This document shows positions 57,268 to 64,000 of a DNA stretch of 64,000 nt, piece by piece. The notes beneath the pieces are model-generated. The model was not told where the DNA came from and did not search any database. It was given only the letters and a program-made list of their open reading frames with translations. How positions within the stretch are numbered: position 1 is the stretch's first letter; each line of letters starts with the position of its first letter. This stretch comes from an uncultured Lachnospiraceae bacterium (GTDB lineage Bacteria; Bacillota; Clostridia; Lachnospirales; Lachnospiraceae), in NCBI GenBank assembly GCA_934320845.1, contig CAKRFU010000004.1:1-64000 (forward strand), given 5' to 3'. The position numbers were made by a program, and so were the translations under genes.

Positions 57268-57702
57268 TTATACATACAATTCAAGGTCGTGCATAAAATC
57301 TTCTTCGATTGCCACAAGATTGTGTGCAATATCAAGACTTATCTTGTCAGCTTCACAATATTCATTTATATGTCTGCTTACAGTTTCAATACCCATATTG
57401 CATCCCTTCATCATTATTTTGGCAATCTGCTTATCATCACCGTTCATAAGTAGTTTTATATCGGTTGACAGCTTTGCAAAAAAGTCGACAACAGGGATTG
57501 GATCCTCCTCGCTGGAATTGTTTTTTGACAGCTGTTCATGGCTTTTATCGCCAAGACTTATATGTTTTTCGTTATATTTGTTTAACATTGATTTCATATT
57601 GTCATCATGAACATAGGGCATTACCTGCTCGATACTGTTAGTTGCCATTTTGCATCCTGAATTGCAGCTTTTCAATAATTTTATTGTATTGTTTTCTTTC
57701 AT
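57268..57702 (-). CDS. Small helical protein, ferritin-like bundle possible
   Basis: Predicted all-helical cytosolic protein of 144 residues that I cannot place in a family. It has four helix-length segments and starts KLLKSCNSGCKMATNSIEQV. Two C-G-C/C-N-S type Cys sites (SCNSGC near 11-16 and GCNMGIETVS near 108) and several His/Glu residues could bind metal. Four-helix ferritin-like or DUF2383-like folds are possible. ATG 57702 follows AAAAGAGG on the minus strand; the longer frame lacks a ribosome site. It diverges from the metal-exporter operon, whose Fur-type boxes lie about 140 bp away. Confidence 0.7.
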   Translation of the reverse strand: MKENNTIKLLKSCNSGCKMATNSIEQVMPYVHDDNMKSMLNKYNEKHISLGDKSHEQLSKNNSSEEDPIPVVDFFAKLSTDIKLLMNGDDKQIAKIMMKGCNMGIETVSRHINEYCEADKISLDIAHNLVAIEEDFMHDLELYV

Positions 57703-57806
57703 AATAAACCTCTTTTCTGTGTATGTTTTGTTTATGAAGCTGTGATTATTATGGGATATATTGTTAAAATTATGCATGGGGGAATTAAAAGGTAAAAATT
57801 TCCGTA

Positions 57807-57834
57807 TTGACATATATATATAATGGTGTATTAT
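57807..57834 (+). promoter_or_regulatory. Promoter of exporter/Fur-family operon
   Basis: Perfect TTGACA (57807-57812), 16-bp spacer, TATTAT (57829-57834). The transcription start should fall at about 57841, exactly where the first palindrome begins. Confidence 0.8.
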
Positions 57835-57840
57835 ATAAAA

Positions 57841-57872
57841 TGCAACTTAGTTGCAAATGCAAATTATTTGCA
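57841..57872. promoter_or_regulatory. Two Fur-type 7-1-7 boxes
   Basis: TGCAACT-T-AGTTGCA (57841-57855) and TGCAAAT-T-ATTTGCA (57858-57872) are both perfect 7-1-7 inverted repeats, the classical Fur/Zur/PerR operator form, spaced 17 bp apart. They sit just downstream of the -10 box, so binding would block transcription of the exporter and the Fur-family gene itself. Confidence 0.8.
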
Positions 57873-57919
57873 AATTGAAAAGACAATTCAGGATAACAAA
57901 AAGAAGGAGGAAAGAGATT

Positions 57920-58774
57920 ATGTTTGAAGTGATAGAAGATACACTTATTGACGGACTGAAATTAGTACCGTTTTTATTTATAACATATCTTTTTATGGAA
58001 ATTCTTGAACATAAGATGAATAATAATGTCAGACAGAAAATAGCAAAAGCAGGAAAGACGGGACCGGTATGGGGCGGAATTTTAGGAGTGCTTCCACAGT
58101 GCGGTTTTTCCACGGCTGCGGCAAGTCTTTATTCTGGAGGAATAATAACTGTTGGAACGCTAATCGCAGTTTTTATGTCAACTTCCGATGAGATGCTGCC
58201 TATTCTTATATCGAGGGCATCAGGGGCAGGAATGATTTTTAAAATTCTTGCCGTAAAGGTTTTGATAGCTGTTATTTCAGGTCTTGTGGCGGAATATGTC
58301 TATGTAAAGATATTCTTGAAAAAAGAAAGAGAACCGGATATTCATACAGTATGTGAAGAAGAACATTGTCATTGTGAGGACGGTTCTTTGGTTTCAGCGA
58401 TAAAACATACAATAAAGATAACAGTATACATCATAATCATTTCGTTTGTTTTAAACGTGATAACACATTTTTGGGGAATTGAAAATATGGAAAGCCTGTT
58501 TTCATCTGTACCGGTGCTTGAACTTCTTTTGTCTGCACTTATAGGCCTTATTCCAAATTGTGCGTCATCTGTAGTTATTACTGAGTTTTATCTTGACGGA
58601 GTTATAAATGCGGGTTCTATGATGGCAGGGCTTCTGGTTAATGCAGGTGTAGGTATGCTGGTACTGTTCAGGCTTAACAGACATGTAAAACAGAATTTAA
58701 GCATTGTTTTGACTATGTATCTTCTTGGAGTATTTTGGGGATTTGTAATACAGATTGCGGGTATTACATTTTAG
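57920..58774 (+). CDS. ArsP_2-like putative metal exporter
   Basis: Membrane protein of 284 residues with eight to ten hydrophobic segments. It matches the ArsP_2/putative 10-TM heavy-metal exporter pattern: GGILGVLPQCGFSTAAASLY near residue 55 with a Cys in the membrane, MSTSDEMLPILIS, and the mirrored SALIGLIPNCASSVVITEF in the second half, showing an internal repeat. Between the halves is a metal-binding-like loop, CEEEHCHCEDG, near residue 145. ATG 57920 follows AAGGAGG. It is co-transcribed with a Fur-family regulator behind Fur-type boxes, so it probably moves a divalent metal such as Zn or Mn; the metal and direction are unknown. Confidence 0.83.
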   Translation: MFEVIEDTLIDGLKLVPFLFITYLFMEILEHKMNNNVRQKIAKAGKTGPVWGGILGVLPQCGFSTAAASLYSGGIITVGTLIAVFMSTSDEMLPILISRASGAGMIFKILAVKVLIAVISGLVAEYVYVKIFLKKEREPDIHTVCEEEHCHCEDGSLVSAIKHTIKITVYIIIISFVLNVITHFWGIENMESLFSSVPVLELLLSALIGLIPNCASSVVITEFYLDGVINAGSMMAGLLVNAGVGMLVLFRLNRHVKQNLSIVLTMYLLGVFWGFVIQIAGITF

Positions 58775-58812
58775 AAAAATAAAATTAAGAAAGATAAGGA
58801 AATGAGGTAAAT

Positions 58813-59217
58813 ATGCAGGGATATTCAACACCGAGCAGAAAAAGGATATTAGAGTATCTTGAGGATAATAAAAGCAGGACTGTTACAGTGGCAGATATTG
58901 AAAATTATCTTACAAAAAAGGAATGTGCAGTAAACAAAACCACGATATACAGGTTTTTGGAAAAACTGATATTAGAAAAGAAAGTTGTAAAATATGTTGC
59001 GCAGAAGGGAAAACAGGCAACATTTCAATATATTGAGGATGGGCATCACTGTGAACAACATCTGCATCTGCAATGTACAAAATGCGGACGCATATTCCAT
59101 CTTGAATGTGATTTTATGGGTGAGATTGCGGCGCATATTCAAAGTGAACACGGTTTTTATATAGAATGTAAAAAGTCTATTATATATGGAATATGCAAGG
59201 ATTGTGTTAAAAAATAA
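58813..59217 (+). CDS. Fur-family metal regulator
   Basis: Metal-responsive repressor of 134 residues. A winged helix occupies about 10-80 (VADIENYLTKKECAVNKTTI then YRFLEKLILEKKVVKY). The dimerisation domain has the structural zinc pairs CTKCGRIFHLEC near 95 and GICKDC near 128. The regulatory metal residues are partly visible as HHCEQHLHLQC. The subgroup (Fur, Zur, PerR, Mur) is not decidable; the His/Cys set is compatible with Zur. It lies 38 bp after the exporter and is probably autoregulated through the two boxes at 57841-57872. Confidence 0.93.
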   Translation: MQGYSTPSRKRILEYLEDNKSRTVTVADIENYLTKKECAVNKTTIYRFLEKLILEKKVVKYVAQKGKQATFQYIEDGHHCEQHLHLQCTKCGRIFHLECDFMGEIAAHIQSEHGFYIECKKSIIYGICKDCVKK

Positions 59218-59228
59218 TAAAATATTTG

Positions 59229-59257
59229 TTGAAAGCGCATAAAGTTTTTGGTAAAAT
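59229..59257 (+). promoter_or_regulatory. Promoter of GH27 gene with cre-like site
   Basis: TTGAAA (59229-59234), 17-bp spacer, TAAAAT (59252-59257). TTGAAAGCGCATAAA (59229-59243) fits the CcpA cre consensus with one mismatch and covers the -35 box, suggesting glucose repression of the alpha-galactosidase. Confidence 0.6.
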
Positions 59258-59313
59258 AATTTAAAAGAAACTAAACAAACTAAGTTTATTGTAAATTATT
59301 TTGAGGAGGATTT

Positions 59314-60597
59314 ATGAACAAAAATCTTTTTGCGAAAACTCCGCCGATGGGGTGGAACAGTTATGATTATTATGACACATCAGTAAATGAAGAACAGATA
59401 AGAAAAACAGCAGAATATATGGCTGAAAACCTTAAGGAATACGGCTGGGAATATGTTGTTGTTGATATAGAATGGTACAGCTACGATACAGGCAGCCAGA
59501 GAGACAAATATCAGTATATTCCGTTTTGGAAAGTTGAGATGGATGAATATTCAAGACTTCTTCCATGTGTTGACAAATTTCCGTCATCGAAAGATGGTAA
59601 CGGTTTCAAGCCGTTAGCCGATTATATACACAGTCTCGGACTTAAGTTTGGTATACATATTATGCGCGGTATTCCAAGACAGGCAGCACACGAACATACA
59701 AAGATTCTTGGCAGCAATGCGTTTGCAAATGATATTGCAGACCCTTCAAATATCTGTGAGTGGAATCCGGATATGTATGGTATACGTCCTGAGGCAGAGG
59801 GAGCACAGGAATATTATGACTCTATTTTTGAATTGTATGCTCAGTGGGGTGTGGATTTTATAAAATGTGATGATATCTGCCGCATGGATATGCCATCTGC
59901 AAAAAAAGAAATAGAAATGCTTTACAATGCTATTCAGAAATGCGGACGTGAGATAGTATTAAGCCTATCGCCGGGGCCGGCAAAGATTGAGGAAGCATGG
60001 CACTATGAAAAATATGCAAACATGTGGAGAATTACTGACGATTTCTGGGATAGATGGGATTTGCTTCTCCCTATGTTCTGGCGCTGTGAACTTTGGCAGA
60101 ACCATGTAAGCGAGGGATGTTTCCCTGATTGTGACATGCTTACACTCGGAAAACTCGGAAAAGGGTTCGGACATGAGTGGGAGTGCAATTTTTCACATGA
60201 TGAACAGATAACGCTCATGACACTTTGGAGTATATTCCGTTCTCCGCTTATGCTTGGTGCAGATCTTTTGCAGCTTGATGACTGGACAAAGAAACTTATT
60301 ACAAACAAGGACGTGCTTGGACTTTTAAAACATTCAGAGGGTGCAAGACAGATAGAGAGAGATGATGAGCATGTTATCTGGTGTTCAAAGGACACGGAGG
60401 ACGGTTCATATTATGTGGCAGTATTCAACTTAAAAGAGCAGAATTGTGACGTGACAATTCCTTGGGAAGATGTTACAAATTATGGAGTGACAGGCAGAAA
60501 AGCAGTCGAACTTTGGAGCCATGAGGAAACAGATTTTACAGACAAAGAGAAAGTGTTTGTAGCATCACACGGAGCAAAATTATTTAAAATACTGTAA
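59314..60597 (+). CDS. Alpha-galactosidase, GH27 type
   Basis: Retaining glycoside hydrolase of 427 residues, no signal peptide, so cytosolic. It starts TPPMGWNSYDYYDTSVNEEQ as GH27 enzymes do; the nucleophile is in FIKCDDICRMD (near 190) and the acid/base Asp in WRITDDFWDRWD (near 240). A short C-terminal beta domain follows (YYVAVFNLKEQNC). It should release alpha-galactose from imported raffinose- or melibiose-type oligosaccharides, but other GH27 activities (alpha-N-acetylgalactosaminidase, beta-arabinopyranosidase) cannot be excluded. GAGGAGG precedes the ATG. No transporter or galactose gene is adjacent. Confidence 0.92.
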   Translation: MNKNLFAKTPPMGWNSYDYYDTSVNEEQIRKTAEYMAENLKEYGWEYVVVDIEWYSYDTGSQRDKYQYIPFWKVEMDEYSRLLPCVDKFPSSKDGNGFKPLADYIHSLGLKFGIHIMRGIPRQAAHEHTKILGSNAFANDIADPSNICEWNPDMYGIRPEAEGAQEYYDSIFELYAQWGVDFIKCDDICRMDMPSAKKEIEMLYNAIQKCGREIVLSLSPGPAKIEEAWHYEKYANMWRITDDFWDRWDLLLPMFWRCELWQNHVSEGCFPDCDMLTLGKLGKGFGHEWECNFSHDEQITLMTLWSIFRSPLMLGADLLQLDDWTKKLITNKDVLGLLKHSEGARQIERDDEHVIWCSKDTEDGSYYVAVFNLKEQNCDVTIPWEDVTNYGVTGRKAVELWSHEETDFTDKEKVFVASHGAKLFKIL

Positions 60598-60633
60598 TTT
60601 ATAAAAGAATGCCATGTTAAAAATTACATATAG

Positions 60634-60670
60634 AAAAAATGCCATGCTATTAATGCATGGTATTTTTTTT
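60634..60670 (+). terminator. Intrinsic terminator of GH27 gene
   Basis: AAAAAATGCCATGC (60634-60647) pairs with GCATGGTATTTTTT (60655-60668) with one wobble, a 7-base loop and a run of eight T. Confidence 0.9.
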
Positions 60671-60689
60671 GACCGGATGCAAAAAAAGC

Positions 60690-60718
60690 TTGCATGATTT
60701 AATACTGTATGATATAAT
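60690..60718 (+). promoter_or_regulatory. Promoter of DUF2798 gene
   Basis: TTGCAT (60690-60695), 17-bp spacer, perfect TATAAT (60713-60718). It leaves a leader of about 130 bases before ATG 60855. Confidence 0.65.
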
Positions 60719-60772
60719 ACGACACGTTGTTTAAAACTGCATAAAAAACTTTGGTATAAAATTGGAAACGAC

Positions 60773-60820
60773 ACATGTGTGAATTATCACCTGATTAACG
60801 AACAACACACATGTATTTTT
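60773..60820 (+). promoter_or_regulatory. Hairpin plus T-run in DUF2798 leader (attenuator candidate)
   Basis: ACATGTGTG (60773-60781) pairs with CACACATGT (60806-60814), a 24-base loop, followed by ATTTTTT. In a leader it could terminate transcription conditionally. The left arm is also self-complementary (ACACATGTGT, 60771-60780). Confidence 0.4.
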
Positions 60821-60854
60821 TATGCCCATTTTTAGGAAAAAGGAGATATTAATT

Positions 60855-61346
60855 ATGCAGAGAACGAAACTTCAAAACTTTATTTTTACTGTTGTTATGG
60901 CATTTATCATGGTGTATGGAATGGTATGTTATAATATTGCCATTGATAAGGGTGGAATGAGCAATGAAATATTTTTGATAGCTTTTCATGAGATGCCTAT
61001 TATGTGGCCTATTGCTGTTATTCTTGAGATGTTTGTTTTTGAGAAACTTGCGGTAAAACTTGCATTTAGATTTGTAAGACCGGGAAAAGACAGTGAATTT
61101 ATGGTGACAGCAGCAATTTCATCAATGATAGTTGCGCTTATGTGTCCTACAATGAGTTTTATTGCAACAGTATTATTTGCACATCCGGGTTCACAGGTTG
61201 TTGCCGTATGGCTTCAGAAATATATATTAAATTTCCCAATGGCATTTTTCTGGCAGACATTTATAGCAGGCCCGCTTGTGAGAAATGTGTTTAAAATATT
61301 TGAAAATGAAAACAAAGCAGAGAGTGAAGAAAAACAGGCAGCTTAG
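60855..61346 (+). CDS. DUF2798-family membrane protein
   Basis: Small polytopic protein of 163 residues with four hydrophobic segments. The repeat-like halves (FIFTVVMAFIMVYGMVCYNI and VTAAISSMIVALMCPTMSFI) and the ends FHEMPIMWPIAVILEM and QTFIAGPLVRNVFKI match the DUF2798 family, whose function is unknown. ATG 60855 has AAAAGGAGAT upstream. It stands alone with its own promoter and terminator. A leader hairpin may regulate it. Confidence 0.82.
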   Translation: MQRTKLQNFIFTVVMAFIMVYGMVCYNIAIDKGGMSNEIFLIAFHEMPIMWPIAVILEMFVFEKLAVKLAFRFVRPGKDSEFMVTAAISSMIVALMCPTMSFIATVLFAHPGSQVVAVWLQKYILNFPMAFFWQTFIAGPLVRNVFKIFENENKAESEEKQAA

Positions 61347-61386
61347 AAAAATAAGAAAATTCATAAGACCTGATATTGTATATTAA

Positions 61387-61435
61387 ACCGCCCCAAAAGC
61401 CGGAATTTAAATCTGACTTTTTGGGGCGGTATTTT
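61387..61435 (+). terminator. Strong intrinsic terminator
   Basis: ACCGCCCCAAAA (61387-61398) pairs with TTTTGGGGCGGT (61419-61430), followed by ATTTTA. GC-rich for this genome; ends the DUF2798 transcript. Confidence 0.92.
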
Positions 61436-61445
61436 ATGTTATAGG

Positions 61446-61467
61446 AAAGAGTCGCAAGCGACTCTTT
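61446..61467. terminator. Tight hairpin, minus-strand terminator candidate
   Basis: AAAGAGTCGC (61446-61455) and GCGACTCTTT (61458-61467) are perfectly complementary with only AA between. It sits 21 bp past the stop of the minus-strand beta-helix gene and probably ends that transcript. Confidence 0.6.
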
Positions 61468-61487
61468 GTACTATAAAACATTAAAAT

Positions 61488-62765
61488 TTAGAAATAATAT
61501 TTTTCAGGGTATCCGTAATCGTTATAGCGTGAATTTACGATTATATATGGAATATCAACACCACTGACAATTTTATTTTGAGATGCGATAGCCTCATATT
61601 CTGCTTTTGTAATTTTGTTATAAATTATAGGATATTTTGTGGCAGTATTTTGATTTTTCCACGGCATACACTGCATAACTCTCGGGATATTTTTAAAACT
61701 GCAGTTTTCAACGGTTATTTTTGAAACACCGCCTCTTACAAGAATTGCTCTGGTAGTGTTGCTCTTATCAAATGATGTGTATTTTCCTTTAGAGTTTTTG
61801 CCGATATTTACAAATTTTATATTGTTTAATGATATATTTTTCCAATTCATCATTTCAATAGCACCGCTTACACAATTTTTTATGGTGCAGTCAGATATTG
61901 TAATGTTTGTGTGATATTTTTTTACGGAATACTGATGTGTTCCGATTGCTTTTTCAAGATTGGAGAATGTGCAGTTCGTAATCTTTACATTTTTATTTGC
62001 AGTACAGTCGTATTTGCTCCAGTCGTGAGTAAATCCTTTTGTCTTTTTGTCGGGAGTATCAAGATTTATCGCTTCTGAGGTGTGGCGTTTGCTTGCCTTG
62101 TATCCTGTGAATGTACAATTGTTTACGACAACATTATTAGAGGCATCCATCTCAATAAAATGACCGTATTTCATATTTTTGAATGTTATACCGTCTATAG
62201 TGATGTTTTTGTTGTGGCACATAACAAGTCCGATACAGTTTTGACCGTCTTTTCCCTTATATGCCTGGTCTATGACTGCTTTTCCGGTAGAATATATTTT
62301 GACGTTGTGAACACCATTATATTTTCCGTGAACACCTTTTTTTGCAGCTTTTGACGGTTCGAGTAATTCAAAAATTCCGCCGCTTGGCTGCATCTGTTTT
62401 GAATTTGTTTTCATTGTTTTTTTGATTGTAACACCGTCCTTTAATTCGATTGTTACATTTGAAGGTATGTATAAAACATTTGATATTTTGTAAGTACCCT
62501 TTTTTAGAATAAGTTTTCCACCGCCCTTTTTTTCGAGCATTTCCAGATATGAACGGATAAGGAAATATTGTTTGGTTGCTGAATTGTAAGCGGATGCATT
62601 TTTATAATTTCCCTTATAAACTGCTGAATTGGGTGATATTGTATAAGTTTTAGCGGCGGATGCCGTTTTTTGGATTTGAAGAGTTTTAGAATATGGTGCG
62701 GTAACAGCTATTGCAGAAAACATAGTGATACCGGCGAGCATAAATGATAATTTCCTTTTTAACAT
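61488..62765 (-). CDS. Secreted right-handed beta-helix protein
   Basis: Exported protein of 425 residues with a signal peptide (about 1-38, ending near TASAAKTY). From about 75 on it has the pattern of pectate-lyase-like or GH28-like parallel beta-helices: GGGKLILKKGTYKISNVLYI, SNVTIELKDGVTI, then repeated short strands such as NITIDGITFKNM, VVVNNCTFTGYK, VKITNCTFSNLE and ITVENCSFKNIP. The catalytic Asp set of GH28 is not evident, so it may be a different lyase or a binding protein. GGAGGAAAAA precedes the ATG on the minus strand. A pectin or host-glycan substrate is only inferred. Confidence 0.85.
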   Translation of the reverse strand: MLKRKLSFMLAGITMFSAIAVTAPYSKTLQIQKTASAAKTYTISPNSAVYKGNYKNASAYNSATKQYFLIRSYLEMLEKKGGGKLILKKGTYKISNVLYIPSNVTIELKDGVTIKKTMKTNSKQMQPSGGIFELLEPSKAAKKGVHGKYNGVHNVKIYSTGKAVIDQAYKGKDGQNCIGLVMCHNKNITIDGITFKNMKYGHFIEMDASNNVVVNNCTFTGYKASKRHTSEAINLDTPDKKTKGFTHDWSKYDCTANKNVKITNCTFSNLEKAIGTHQYSVKKYHTNITISDCTIKNCVSGAIEMMNWKNISLNNIKFVNIGKNSKGKYTSFDKSNTTRAILVRGGVSKITVENCSFKNIPRVMQCMPWKNQNTATKYPIIYNKITKAEYEAIASQNKIVSGVDIPYIIVNSRYNDYGYPEKYYF

Positions 62766-62800
62766 TTGTTTTTTCCTCCATTTTTTCTATTATATTTTCT

Positions 62801-62829
62801 ATTATAATTAAAAATATAAAGATAATCAA
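62801..62829 (-). promoter_or_regulatory. Promoter of beta-helix gene
   Basis: Minus strand: TTGATT (62829-62824), 17-bp spacer, perfect TATAAT (62806-62801), about 36 bp before the ATG at 62765. Confidence 0.65.
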
Positions 62830-62938
62830 GAATCGGCGTTTTTGGGCATGAATAAAATTCCCAAAATAATAAAATCTTAATACTATTGCTGCTCAAATCT
62901 GTTATACTTTAAATAGCGTATTAAGGAAAAGTAAGGAA

Positions 62939-62954
62939 ATATACTAAAGTATAT
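62939..62954. promoter_or_regulatory. 16-bp palindrome upstream of DUF4846-like gene
   Basis: ATATACT-AA-AGTATAT is a perfect palindrome 55 bp before ATG 63009 and may be an operator; AT-rich, so chance is possible. TTTTGGG/CCCAAAA (62840-62866) is a further weak hairpin in the same divergent region. Confidence 0.3.
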
Positions 62955-63008
62955 TATACGGATTGGAGACAGGCATATGTTCTGCTTTCAAGTTGGGAGG
63001 AAATATTT

Positions 63009-63962
63009 ATGAAGAATAGGAATTTTAAACATTTGACACTGTTTAGTTTTATTGTTGTACTTATTATTGTCATTGCAGATACGACGATATGTGCCAGAAA
63101 GGATATCGGTCAAAAAAGCAAAAAAATATCTTCGGTTGTGAGCAAAGATACGACACATAATGCCGGCAGTAAAAAAATATCTAAAAGATCTCTTAAAAGC
63201 AAAGAAAATAACATTCTAAACAGTTCAGGGACAAAAATCAAGACAAGATTCAATACTCCGGCAGGTTATAAAAGAAGTGTATCCAAAAATTCATTCGGAG
63301 AATTTTTGGAGAATTATCCGTTGTATAATAATGGCAGAAAAATCAGATTGTATAACGGAAAATTAAGCAATACACAAAATGCGCATGCGGCAGTTCTTAA
63401 AATGAAGATGACCGACGGTGATTTACAGCAATGTGCAGATTCTGTTATAAGGCTTTATGCAGAGTATTACTATAAACAGAAAAAATATGATAAGATAAAA
63501 TTTCATCTTACAAACGGATTTGAAGTTGATTTTTCAAGATGGAGTCAGGGAATGAGAGTAAAAGTCGATGGAAACAGAACATACTGGGTGAAGAGTGAGC
63601 AAAAAGACAGTTCATACAAAACATTTGAAAGTTATCTCCGATTTGTGTTTGCCTATGCCGGAACTCTGTCTATGGTTCAGGAGGCAAAGAAAATTTCCGA
63701 GGAAGATATAAGACCGGGAGATATTTTCATATATGGCGGAAGTCCGGGGCATGTTGAGATGGTTGTTGATGTATGTGAAAATAAGGCAGGAGATAAAGCT
63801 TTTTTACTTGGACAGGGGTATTTGCCGGCGCAGCAGTTTCATATACTTAAAAATCCGGATAACGAAAACGACCCTTGGTATTATGTATCAAAAATGAAAT
63901 ATCCGTTTAGAACAGCCGCAGCTACATTTAAAAAAGGGACACTTATGCGGCCGAATTATTAG
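63009..63962 (+). CDS. Secreted DUF4846-like protein
   Basis: Exported or membrane-tethered protein of 317 residues with an N-terminal hydrophobic segment (about 10-28). A Lys/Ser-rich linker follows to about 75, then one domain: RFNTPAGYKRSVSKNSFGEF, LYNGKLSNTQNAHAAVLKM, QQCADSVIRLYAEYYY, FVFAYAGTLSM, and DIRPGDIFIYGGSPGHVEMV. The order fits DUF4846, a family of unknown function. The PGDIFIYGG...GHV stretch resembles the His region of NlpC/P60-type hydrolases, but I see no catalytic Cys in the proper place. GGGAGGAAA precedes the ATG. Confidence 0.75.
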   Translation: MKNRNFKHLTLFSFIVVLIIVIADTTICARKDIGQKSKKISSVVSKDTTHNAGSKKISKRSLKSKENNILNSSGTKIKTRFNTPAGYKRSVSKNSFGEFLENYPLYNNGRKIRLYNGKLSNTQNAHAAVLKMKMTDGDLQQCADSVIRLYAEYYYKQKKYDKIKFHLTNGFEVDFSRWSQGMRVKVDGNRTYWVKSEQKDSSYKTFESYLRFVFAYAGTLSMVQEAKKISEEDIRPGDIFIYGGSPGHVEMVVDVCENKAGDKAFLLGQGYLPAQQFHILKNPDNENDPWYYVSKMKYPFRTAAATFKKGTLMRPNY

Positions 63963-64000
63963 ATCTGCTGTACAGTGGGAAGTTGTCCGGCTACAGCTCA

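Noticed and set aside
61446..61467. Tight palindrome as an attachment or dif-like site
   Set aside because: A 10-bp stem with a 2-base loop at the end of a gene is better explained as a terminator, and no recombinase is near.

Overview
The window reads as chromosomal DNA of a low-GC, motile anaerobe of the Clostridia, most likely a Lachnospiraceae gut bacterium. I base this on AT-rich codon use, strong AGGAGG ribosome sites, a chemoreceptor, a Wood-Ljungdahl-type formate-THF ligase, Xfp-type phosphoketolase, a BspA-type LRR/transglutaminase surface protein and a clostridial-type aconitase. The genus call is inference. I found no tRNA, rRNA, CRISPR array, transposase or phage gene.

Layout. 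0-5.5 kb: phosphoketolase (+), then an AraC regulator and a methyl-accepting chemotaxis protein (-). 5.55-6.6 kb: a collapsed remnant of a sensor-kinase/histidine-phosphatase locus. 6.7-25.1 kb: an 18-gene, single-strand selenium-dependent molybdenum hydroxylase (SDMH) island: purine-type permease, yqeC, yqeB, moaC, mog-like, a MoeA-like protein, moaA, a MOSC-XdhC fusion, modABC, a SelD-linked cysteine desulfurase, selD, yedF, a DUF3343 protein, three hydroxylase subunits (FAD, 2x[2Fe-2S], Mo) and a MocA-like cytidylyltransferase. Together they can import molybdate, build and mature the cofactor, make selenophosphate, move labile selenium and assemble a purine-type hydroxylase. 25.3-35.1 kb: two large soluble hybrid histidine kinases enclosing AIM24-like, TerD-like, LOG-like and histidine phosphatase genes. 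35.3-36.9 kb: ECF sigma factor and putative anti-sigma factor. 36.9-49 kb: aconitase, secreted nuclease, FtsK, two RimK-like ATP-grasp enzymes, formate-THF ligase and a secreted LRR-Big2-transglutaminase protein. 49.2-52.2 kb: pyrBI (-) and enolase. 52.5-64 kb: secreted CotH-like protein, MATE transporter, LysR regulator, small helical protein, a metal-exporter-like membrane protein with its Fur-family regulator, GH27 alpha-galactosidase, DUF2798 protein, secreted beta-helix protein and a DUF4846-like protein.

The main structural observation is that the SDMH island lies between two direct repeats of 413 bp (5551-5963 and 25258-25670) that differ at only three positions by eye. The right copy is the promoter and N-terminus of the intact hybrid kinase. 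The left copy is followed by heavily deleted, more diverged kinase and phosphatase fragments. The island therefore looks like an acquired or recombination-mobile segment, and recombination between the repeats would remove it and leave an intact kinase next to the chemoreceptor. Other notable items are a long inverted-repeat leader before yqeC, two adjacent perfect 7-1-7 Fur-type boxes, a tandem ATP-grasp pair, and operator-like palindromes over the -10 boxes of aconitase and enolase.
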